Shown here piece by piece: positions 28,895-35,354 of a stretch of DNA of 64,000 bases; within the stretch, counting starts at the first letter, position 1, and every line of letters begins with the position of its first letter. Under the pieces are notes generated by a model. That model ran no database searches. It was not told the origin of the DNA and saw only the letters and a program-made list of their open reading frames with translations. The DNA lies in assembly GCF_006376675.1 (NCBI RefSeq), contig NZ_VEWK01000003.1, forward strand, positions 372,001 to 436,000, given 5' to 3'. The stretch is from Brucella pecoris (GTDB lineage: Bacteria > Pseudomonadota > Alphaproteobacteria > Rhizobiales > Rhizobiaceae). Position numbers and translations under genes: made by a program.

Positions 28895-29868
28895 AAAAGA
28901 TTGCCTTCGCCGCCCTGTTCGGCCTCGCTTTCACCGCTGCCACCGCTGCCACCACCGCTCACGCCGACGACAAGCTCAAGCTCATTCTCGACTGGTATGT
29001 GAACCCCGATCACGGCCCGATCATCGTCGCCGACAAGCTGGGCTACTTCAAGGATGCCGGGCTTGACGTGGATATCGTCGCGCCCGCCGATGCCTCGACC
29101 CCGACCAAGATGGTGGCGGCAGGACAGGCCGACCTCGCCATTTCCTATCAGCAGCAGGTGCATCTTCAGGTGCATGAAGGCCTGCCGCTTATCCGCGTCG
29201 GCACACTGATCGACTCGCCGCTCAACTGCCTGATGTCCCGCGACGATGGATCGGTGAATTCCATCGCCGATCTCAAGGGCAAGAAGATCGGCTATTCGGT
29301 CGCCGGAACCGAGGAAACTTTGCTCGCCACCATTCTCGGTCAGCACGGTGTCAAACTCTCCGATGTGGAACTCATCAATGTGAATTTCTCACTCGCGCCG
29401 TCGCTGATGTCGAAGCAGGTCGATGCCGTTATGGGTGCCTATCGCAATGTCGAACTGAACCAGATGGCCGTCGAAGGTGTGCCCGGCAAATGTTTCTTCG
29501 TCGAGGAAGAAGGCGTGCCAGTCTATGACGAGCTCATCTATGTCGCAGCTTCCGACAAACTGGACGCGGCGGAGAAGGAAAAGATTTCGCGCTTCCTTTC
29601 GGCCACCGAGAAGGCCGCTCAATATATCGTCAATCACCCGGACAAGGGCTACGAGCTGTTCTCCTCCTACAGCACGGAACTCAAGGACGAGCTGAACCAG
29701 CGTGCCTGGAAAGACACCGTTGCCCGCTTCTCGCGCGCACCTGCGAGCCTCGATTATGGCCGCTGGCGGCGTTACGAAGCCTATCTCAAGGAGCACAATC
29801 TGGTGCCCTCCATCCTGCCTGTCGAGAAATTCGCCATCGATGTCAACGCGGAAGGGAGCAAGTCATGA
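28891..29868 (+). CDS. thiY: Pyrimidine-precursor ABC transporter binding protein (ThiY/NMT1 type)
   Basis: A 325-residue periplasmic protein with a signal peptide ending at AHA (residue 25) and an NMT1/THI5-like fold (LILDWYVNPDHGPIIVADKLGYF). ThiY binds formylaminopyrimidine, a breakdown product of thiamine, for salvage. The start is the ATG overlapping the thiE stop; a longer frame upstream is not needed. Its position before tenA and a permease supports a salvage role over nitrate/taurine binding. Confidence 0.9.
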   Translation: MKKIAFAALFGLAFTAATAATTAHADDKLKLILDWYVNPDHGPIIVADKLGYFKDAGLDVDIVAPADASTPTKMVAAGQADLAISYQQQVHLQVHEGLPLIRVGTLIDSPLNCLMSRDDGSVNSIADLKGKKIGYSVAGTEETLLATILGQHGVKLSDVELINVNFSLAPSLMSKQVDAVMGAYRNVELNQMAVEGVPGKCFFVEEEGVPVYDELIYVAASDKLDAAEKEKISRFLSATEKAAQYIVNHPDKGYELFSSYSTELKDELNQRAWKDTVARFSRAPASLDYGRWRRYEAYLKEHNLVPSILPVEKFAIDVNAEGSKS

Positions 29869-30560
29869 GCCAGCCGCAACCGCATTATTCATCCGAACTG
29901 TTCACGCGCTTGCGCGCCGCAACGCTTGACGACTGGAAGCCCTATATCGATCATGAGTTCGTGCGCGGATTGGGTGACGGCACGTTACCCAAAGCGGCCT
30001 TCCTGCATTATCTGCGTCAGGATTATGTCTATCTGCACCACTATGCCCGTGCCTTTGCGCTCGGCGTCGTCAAGGCCAATACGCTGCAGGAAACAAGGCT
30101 CTGCGCCGATATCATGCACGGTCTCGCCCATATGGAATTGCCGCTGCATGTCAGCATCTGCGCCCGCGAGGGGATCAGCGAAGACGAGCTTTATGCGACG
30201 AAGGAGGAGCCGGAAAACCTTGCTTATACGCGCTATGTGCTCGACTGCGGACAGGCGGGCGATTTCCTCGATCTGCTGACCGCGCTTGTGCCCTGCGCGC
30301 ATGGCTATGGCGAAATCGGCCTCAACCTCGCGGTGACCGCCCTGCCCGGCACACCCTATCAGGAGTGGATCGACACCTATGCGGGGCCTGAATATCAGGA
30401 CATGTGCCACACGGTCGGCAAGCTGTTCGATCAGGCCGCAAAGGACCGCATCGGCAACGACTTCGAGAAAAGCCCGCGTTGGCCGAGACTCTGCCAGATT
30501 TTTGCCACCGCAAGCAGGCTCGAAGCCGATTTCTGGTCTATGGGCTTGAAGGCCGGATAG
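29865..30560 (+). CDS. tenA: Aminopyrimidine aminohydrolase / thiaminase II
   Basis: A 231-residue TenA that hydrolyses aminomethyl-pyrimidine to HMP, completing salvage of degraded thiamine. Motifs YLRQDYVYLHHYARAFALG near residue 46 and the C-terminal EADFWSMGL fit. The typical catalytic Cys region (DCGQAGDFLDLLTALVPCAHGYGEIG) is present. It overlaps thiY by four bases and thiX by one. Confidence 0.93.
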   Translation: MSQPQPHYSSELFTRLRAATLDDWKPYIDHEFVRGLGDGTLPKAAFLHYLRQDYVYLHHYARAFALGVVKANTLQETRLCADIMHGLAHMELPLHVSICAREGISEDELYATKEEPENLAYTRYVLDCGQAGDFLDLLTALVPCAHGYGEIGLNLAVTALPGTPYQEWIDTYAGPEYQDMCHTVGKLFDQAAKDRIGNDFEKSPRWPRLCQIFATASRLEADFWSMGLKAG

Positions 30561-31336
30561 TGAACGAAGCACTCTCGAACCGAAGTCGGAAAAAGCGCGC
30601 TGCCGACGGCTTGCTGTCGGCAGCCATAGCGCTTGCCATCTGGCAGGCGGTGGTGAGCATCGGCCAGATGCCGCGCTTCATCCTGCCCGGCCCGCTGGAT
30701 GTGGTGCAGTCACTGATCGGCAACGCCGGGCTGATTGCCGAAAACGCTGCCGCTACCATCGGCGAAGTTCTGGGCGGTCTTGTCCTTGGCAGCGCGGTTG
30801 GCATCGCCACCGCCATCGGACTGATGATGTCGCCGCTGGCGCAGCGGCTTGTCATGCCTGCCATGGTTTTCAGTCAGGCGATTCCCATCTTCGCGCTCGC
30901 CCCCATTTTGACTTTGTGGCTCGGCTATGGACCGGCGTCGAAGATCGCGGTCACGGTACTGATGATCTTCTTTCCCGTCGTTTCGACCTTCTTCGACGGT
31001 ATGCGTCGCACCGATAACAGCTTGATCGACGCGGCGGAAATTCTGGGAGCTGGACGCATGGCGATCCTGTTCCGCATCCGCATACCTTCCGCCTTTCCAT
31101 CGTTGGCGTCGGGCCTGAGTCTCGCCGCCGTCTATGCGCCAATTGGTGCTGTGGTAGGGGAATGGGTCGGTGCATCGAAGGGCCTCGGCTATCTGATGCT
31201 GCTCGCCAATGGACGCGCCAAGGTGGATCTGATGTTCGCGTGCCTGTTCGTTCTGGCGGCTTTCACTATGCTGCTACATGGCACGGTGTCGCATTTCGCC
31301 CGCAAGCTTGCCGCCTGGCCGAAAAAAGCCGCATAA
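30560..31336 (+). CDS. thiX: Pyrimidine-precursor ABC transporter permease
   Basis: A 258-residue inner-membrane permease of the SsuC/TauC/ThiX type, with six hydrophobic segments and the EAA-like loop DAAEILGAGRMAILFRIRIPSAFPSL. It starts at a GTG that overlaps the tenA stop (TAGTG); a longer in-frame ORF upstream lies inside tenA and is rejected. It is the last gene of the thi operon. The expected ATPase ThiZ is not encoded here. Confidence 0.88.
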   Translation: MNEALSNRSRKKRAADGLLSAAIALAIWQAVVSIGQMPRFILPGPLDVVQSLIGNAGLIAENAAATIGEVLGGLVLGSAVGIATAIGLMMSPLAQRLVMPAMVFSQAIPIFALAPILTLWLGYGPASKIAVTVLMIFFPVVSTFFDGMRRTDNSLIDAAEILGAGRMAILFRIRIPSAFPSLASGLSLAAVYAPIGAVVGEWVGASKGLGYLMLLANGRAKVDLMFACLFVLAAFTMLLHGTVSHFARKLAAWPKKAA

Positions 31337-31338
31337 AA

Positions 31339-31363
31339 AAACCGGCGGGGAAACCGCCGGTTT
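31339..31363. terminator. Intrinsic terminator ending the thi operon
   Basis: A 10-bp perfect stem (AAACCGGCGG/CCGCCGGTTT) with a 5-nt loop, directly after the thiX stop. A-run on the left and short T-run on the right let it serve both the thi operon and the convergent aldehyde dehydrogenase. Confidence 0.8.
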
Positions 31364-31383
31364 GGTATTCGCTTACATGGTCA

Positions 31384-32817
31384 TCAGGCCAGCGTATAGG
31401 CTGTCTTGACGGTGGTGTAGAATTCCGCGGCGTAGCGGCCCTGTTCGCGCGGACCGTAGCTCGAACCCTTGCGCCCGCCGAATGGCACGTGGAAATCGAC
31501 ACCTGCCGTCGGCAGATTGACCATCACCATGCCCGCTTCCGAATTGCGCTTGAAATGCGTGGCATATTTCAGGCTCGTCGTGCAGATGCCCGACGACAGG
31601 CCGAAGCTCGTATCATTAGCTGTGGCAAGCGCTTCTTCATAATTCTTGACGCGGATGACCGAAGCGACCGGGCCAAAGATTTCCTCGCGGCTGATGCGCA
31701 TCTGGTTGGTGGCTTCGGTGAAGAGTGCTGGCTGGAGATAGAAGCCCGGCGTTTCGCGATTGAGACGCTCACCACCAAAGGCAAGCTTCGCGCCTTCCTT
31801 GCGGCCGATCTCGATATAATCCATGTCCTGCGCGAGCTGGCTTTCATCCACGACCGGGCCGATATGCGTGCCCTGCTTCAGGGCATTGTCCACCACGACG
31901 CCCTTCAGCTTCTCGATGGCGGCGGCGACGAACTTGTCATGAATGCCTTCCGTCACGATGATACGCGAGGACGCGGTGCAACGCTGGCCGGTCGAGAAGA
32001 AGGACGAATTAACCACGGATTCGACAGCGACATCGAGATCGGCGTCATCAAGGACGACAACCGGATTCTTGCCGCCCATTTCGAGCTGGAAGCGACGGTT
32101 GTGCTCAATGGATGCCGCTGCAACGCGCTTGCCCGTACCGGTCGAGCCGGTGAAGGTGACGGCGTTGACGTCCGCACTGTCCAGAATGGTCTGGCCGACA
32201 ACCGAACCCTTGCCCATGACGAGGTTGAGAACGCCCTTCGGAAGACCGGCGCGGTGCAGAATATCGACAATCGCCCAGGAGCAGCCCGGCACGAGGTCGG
32301 CCGGTTTGAAAACAATCGTGTTGCCGTAGCAAAGGGCTGGCGCGATCTTCCAGGCGGGAATGGCGATCGGGAAGTTCCATGGCGTAATGATGCCCACCAC
32401 GCCGACCGGCTCACGGGTGATCTCGACACCAATACCCGGACGTGCAGAAGGCAGGACTTCACCGGCCAGACGCAGGGCTTCGCCCGCGAAGAAATCGAAA
32501 ATCTGGCTGGCGCGAATGGTTTCGCCGATGCCTTCAGCCAGCGTCTTGCCTTCCTCGCGAGACAGGAGACGGCCAAGCTCGTCCTTGCGTGCCAGGATTT
32601 CATCGGCAGTTTTGCGCAGGATGGCATGGCGCTCCAGAATGCCGGAACGCGACCAGGCCGGGAAAGCGGCCTTTGCGGCAGCAATCGCTGCCTTGGTGTC
32701 TTCGGCGGTTGCCCGCGCATAGGTTCCCACGACATCATTGGTGTCCGAAGGATTGATGTTGGCGATCCCGTCGCCGCCGACCCATTCGCCCGCAATCAGA
32801 TTTTGATGAATTGTCAT
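31384..32817 (-). CDS. Aldehyde dehydrogenase, alpha-ketoglutarate-semialdehyde type
   Basis: A 477-residue NAD(P)-dependent aldehyde dehydrogenase with catalytic Cys in STGQRCTASSR near residue 284 and Glu in LEMGGKNP near 250. The C-terminal segment VDFHVPFGGRKGSSYGPREQG and the length match 2,5-dioxovalerate (alpha-ketoglutarate semialdehyde) dehydrogenases of the L-arabinose/hydroxyproline/glucarate routes. Succinate semialdehyde dehydrogenase is the main alternative. No pathway partner is adjacent. Its leader contains an 8-bp inverted repeat (CACGGCTC/GAGCCGTG, 32837-32882). Confidence 0.82.
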   Translation of the reverse strand: MTIHQNLIAGEWVGGDGIANINPSDTNDVVGTYARATAEDTKAAIAAAKAAFPAWSRSGILERHAILRKTADEILARKDELGRLLSREEGKTLAEGIGETIRASQIFDFFAGEALRLAGEVLPSARPGIGVEITREPVGVVGIITPWNFPIAIPAWKIAPALCYGNTIVFKPADLVPGCSWAIVDILHRAGLPKGVLNLVMGKGSVVGQTILDSADVNAVTFTGSTGTGKRVAAASIEHNRRFQLEMGGKNPVVVLDDADLDVAVESVVNSSFFSTGQRCTASSRIIVTEGIHDKFVAAAIEKLKGVVVDNALKQGTHIGPVVDESQLAQDMDYIEIGRKEGAKLAFGGERLNRETPGFYLQPALFTEATNQMRISREEIFGPVASVIRVKNYEEALATANDTSFGLSSGICTTSLKYATHFKRNSEAGMVMVNLPTAGVDFHVPFGGRKGSSYGPREQGRYAAEFYTTVKTAYTLA

Positions 32818-33031
32818 GAACTCTCCCTGTGCGCCGCACGGCTCTGATATATCTCAAAATGACCCATCACCCATGAGCCGTGGAATTGCAAGGCCGGAGC
32901 CGCCTTGTAACGAAAAAAGTGAAAATACGAGCTCGTCACAGGTCTGAAAGACTGCATCGGCATGGTTCAGAACAAGGCTTGCAAATTTGTCACAGTCAAA
33001 TGATTGGATAGAAAATTCGTCATTTTGCGTC

Positions 33032-33059
33032 TTGGCAAAAATTTTTGCTCATTTATTGT
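33032..33059 (+). promoter_or_regulatory. Predicted promoter with a 14-bp perfect palindrome in the spacer
   Basis: TTGGCA (33032-33037) and TATTGT (33054-33059) are 16 bp apart. GCAAAAATTTTTGC (33035-33048) overlaps the -35 end and spacer, a good position for a repressor site. It would start a leader RNA near 33066 for the ABC exporter. Confidence 0.4.
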
Positions 33060-33092
33060 GCATCCATCTGCAACACTGGCAAGAGGTATGAG

Positions 33093-33155
33093 ATGCGTGT
33101 CTATTACCCATTCCCCATGGTGCCCAGTGTTAATGCGGGCGCGTCCAAGCTTTAA
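33093..33155 (+). CDS. Putative 20-codon leader peptide upstream of ABC exporter
   Basis: Short ORF with a good ribosome site (AAGAGG, 33081-33086) six bases before ATG. The peptide contains YYPFPMVP near its start, a proline-rich run that could slow ribosomes, and ends before the right arm of the first hairpin. A second ATG at 33088 opens an overlapping 30-codon frame but sits too close to the ribosome site. Protein-level support is absent, so coding is inferred from spacing, placement and the downstream terminator. Confidence 0.4.
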   Translation: MRVYYPFPMVPSVNAGASKL

Positions 33156-33234
33156 GTCTTTGGCCCGCATTGCAGGCTGAGGCCTGAACGCCCTCCCTAA
33201 AAGGGCATATTCCTAACAACTTCCCAATTTGCCG

Positions 33235-33262
33235 CAGCCGTCACCGGCTGTTTGTTTTGTCT
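33235..33262 (+). terminator. Intrinsic terminator inside the exporter leader
   Basis: CAGCCG-TCAC-CGGCTG stem followed by a T-rich stretch (TTTGTTTTGTCTTTG). It lies between the leader ORF and the ABC exporter gene and on the same strand, so it would stop transcription before the gene unless bypassed. Confidence 0.65.
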
Positions 33263-33269
33263 TTGTTTT

Positions 33270-33321
33270 CACGCATTGTCCGACGCAAAACCGCTTCGCA
33301 CTTTTGCTGGAAATATTTTTA
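33270..33321. repeat. Copy of a second short palindromic repeat family
   Basis: The segment ACGCATTGTCCGACGCAAAA, then CCGCTTCGCACTTTTG, closely resembles 62025-62073 (ACGCATTTCCGAACGCAAGA, then CCGCTTTGCGCTTTTG). It occupies the gap between the leader terminator and the exporter. Confidence 0.5.
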
Positions 33322-33363
33322 CAGGAACCAGAGTCCGTTTAAACACGGCCTGGTATTATCGAT

Positions 33364-35169
33364 ATGACTCGGTTTCGCATAGATTTCCGGGGACCTGCCT
33401 TCCGCAACGTCCTCGGCTACACTTTCGGCCATTGGCGAAGTCAGCCCTTGCGGCTGACGCTGATGATAATCGGTATGCTGCTTGCAACAGCCGCAGATGT
33501 TTTGACGCCGCTTTATTCCGGCCGGCTGGTCGACGCGCTTTCGTTAGGTAACGACGGAGCATGGGATGCTGCCATCCACGCCCTGATCATCCTGCTTGCG
33601 CTGGGTGCGCTGGCGCTGATCACGCGTCAGTTGACCTTCTATGTCATCACGGATTTCACCTTGAAGATCATGAGCGACATGGCGGCGAGTTCGTTCCGCA
33701 AGCTGCAGCGCTTTTCCACCGACTGGCATGCCAATGCCTTTGCCGGATCGACGGTGCGCAAGGTCTCGCGCGCCATGTGGGCCCTCGACCTGCTCAACGA
33801 TACGCTGATCGTGGCGCTGCTGCCATCGATCCTGATGCTGGTTGGCTCCGTGGTGCTTCTATCGTGGTACTGGCCGTTGATGGGACTGCTGGTTGCAATC
33901 GGCTCGGTGCTTTTCATCGTCTGTACGATTGTGATTTCGCTTGGCTTTGTTGCGCCAGCGGCAACGCTTGCCAATAGCTGGGACACGCGTATGGGTGGTG
34001 CTTTGGCCGATGCCATTTCGTGCAACGCGGTTGTTAAGGCATTCGGTGCGGAAGGTCGTGAAGATGGGCGCCTTGCAAAGGTCGTCACCAAGTGGCGCGG
34101 CCGCACACGCCGCACATGGCTGATCGGTACGCTGAATGGCTTCATTCAGGGTGCGAACCTGCTGGTGATGCGCGGCGTGGTTATCGCCTTTGCGCTCTAC
34201 CTCTGGAGCCAGGGCAAGGCGACGGCCGGGGACATCACCTTCGTCCTGACGGCCTTCTTCATGTTGCAGGGTTATCTGCGCGATGTGGGTATGCATATCC
34301 GCAACTTGCAGCGTTCCGTCAACGACATGGAGGAACTGGTCGACATCGAGGCGCAGCCTTACGGCATTGCCGACAAGCCAGGTGCACCGGCGATTAAGAT
34401 CGGAAACGGCGAGATCACTTTCGATCACGTCACTTTCCACTATGGCAACCACGAAGCCGCTCTCTATCGCGACTTCTCGGTCAAGATCGAAGCTGGCGAA
34501 CGGGTTGGTCTGGTCGGTCATTCGGGTTCGGGCAAGACAACTTTCGTCAAGCTGATCCAGCGGCTATACGATGTCAGCGGCGGCGCCATCCTGATCGACG
34601 GGCAGAACATTGCCGAAGTCACACAGGCATCGCTGCGTTCGCAAATCGCTATCGTGCAGCAGGAGCCGATCCTGTTTCACCGGACGCTGGCCGAGAACAT
34701 CGCCTATGCCCGCCCCGGCGCGACACAAGCGGAGATCGAAGAAGCTGCAAAGCTTGCAAGTGCGCATGACTTCATCATGCGCCTGCCGAAGGGCTACGCG
34801 ACGCTTGTCGGTGAACGCGGTGTGAAGCTTTCGGGCGGTGAACGTCAGCGTGTGGCTATTGCCCGTGCGTTTCTGGCAGATGCACCGATTCTTATTCTGG
34901 ATGAGGCCACATCGAGCCTCGATTCAGAATCGGAAGTGCTGATCCAGCAGGCAATGGAACGGCTGATGGTGGGTCGTACAACGCTTGTCATTGCACACCG
35001 GCTTTCGACTGTTCGTGCGCTTGACCGGTTGCTGGTCTTCGACAAGGGAAAAATCCTTGAAGAGGGCGATCACGACGCGCTCATTCGCAAGCCAGGTGGC
35101 ATCTATCGCCGCCTGTTCGAGCGTCAGGCGCTGGAACTGACCAAGGGACTGGAAGACGTCTTTTCGTAA
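33364..35169 (+). CDS. ABC exporter, fused membrane and ATPase domains
   Basis: A 601-residue half-transporter that probably works as a homodimer in the inner membrane. Six membrane helices (residues 30-310) are followed by an ATPase with Walker A GHSGSGKTT near 387, signature LSGGERQR near 490, Walker B ILILDEATSS and H-loop AHRLST. It belongs to the lipid/peptide/multidrug exporter group (MsbA/BmrA-like). Substrate unknown. It is monocistronic, with a weak ribosome site and a long structured leader suggesting controlled expression. Confidence 0.9.
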   Translation: MTRFRIDFRGPAFRNVLGYTFGHWRSQPLRLTLMIIGMLLATAADVLTPLYSGRLVDALSLGNDGAWDAAIHALIILLALGALALITRQLTFYVITDFTLKIMSDMAASSFRKLQRFSTDWHANAFAGSTVRKVSRAMWALDLLNDTLIVALLPSILMLVGSVVLLSWYWPLMGLLVAIGSVLFIVCTIVISLGFVAPAATLANSWDTRMGGALADAISCNAVVKAFGAEGREDGRLAKVVTKWRGRTRRTWLIGTLNGFIQGANLLVMRGVVIAFALYLWSQGKATAGDITFVLTAFFMLQGYLRDVGMHIRNLQRSVNDMEELVDIEAQPYGIADKPGAPAIKIGNGEITFDHVTFHYGNHEAALYRDFSVKIEAGERVGLVGHSGSGKTTFVKLIQRLYDVSGGAILIDGQNIAEVTQASLRSQIAIVQQEPILFHRTLAENIAYARPGATQAEIEEAAKLASAHDFIMRLPKGYATLVGERGVKLSGGERQRVAIARAFLADAPILILDEATSSLDSESEVLIQQAMERLMVGRTTLVIAHRLSTVRALDRLLVFDKGKILEEGDHDALIRKPGGIYRRLFERQALELTKGLEDVFS

Positions 35170-35190
35170 TCCAATCTCCTATATAGCCAT

Positions 35191-35221
35191 GAACAGGGCC
35201 GGATCAATTCCGGCCCTGTTC
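35191..35221 (+). terminator. Strong hairpin after the ABC exporter
   Basis: A 13-bp perfect stem (GAACAGGGCCGGA/TCCGGCCCTGTTC) with a 5-nt loop, 21 bases after the stop; only a weak T-run follows. Confidence 0.7.
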
Positions 35222-35289
35222 TCACTTTAAATGCTCCATTCATCATCCATTCAGATCACGGTGCGTATCACTCGTGGCCCAAGCGTGCC

Positions 35290-35318
35290 TTGACATTTCC
35301 ATGACAGAAATGTGACAG
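35290..35318. promoter_or_regulatory. Triple 11-bp-spaced TGACA repeat (PhoB/OmpR-type box)
   Basis: TGACA occurs at 35291, 35302 and 35313, exactly 11 bp apart. The last two give ATGACAG-AAAT-GTGACAG, which on the minus strand reads as a Pho box (CTGTCAC-N4-CTGTCAT). It lies 37-65 bp before the phosphoglycerol transferase start, in reversed orientation relative to that gene. The first repeat also contains a TTGACA -35 hexamer. Confidence 0.5.
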
Positions 35319-35354
35319 GATTTTTGTGGAAGTTCGGGAGTGAGTGAGTAGAAC

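Larger units (their letters stand above)
33066..33262 (+). ncRNA. Structured leader RNA, candidate attenuator of the ABC exporter
   Basis: The predicted transcript contains, in order: a short ORF; a 9-bp perfect stem (AATGCGGGC 33132-33140 with GCCCGCATT 33163-33171) whose left arm and loop are translated by that ORF; a small stem (CAGGC/GCCTG, 33173-33186); another (GCCCT/AGGGC, 33190-33206); and an intrinsic terminator (33235-33262). GGCTG at 33175-33179 could alternatively pair with CAGCC at 33235-33239, blocking the terminator. The gene begins 100 bases after the terminator. A free-standing sRNA ending at the same terminator is the alternative. I do not recognise an Rfam family. Confidence 0.45.

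Noticed and set aside
30404..30559. 52-codon N-terminal extension of ThiX
   Set aside because: It lies within tenA; the GTG overlapping the tenA stop gives a normal permease N-terminus.
33088..33180. 30-codon ORF overlapping the proposed leader peptide
   Set aside because: The ribosome site is almost adjacent to its ATG, while the ATG at 33093 has ideal spacing. It is kept only as a weaker alternative.
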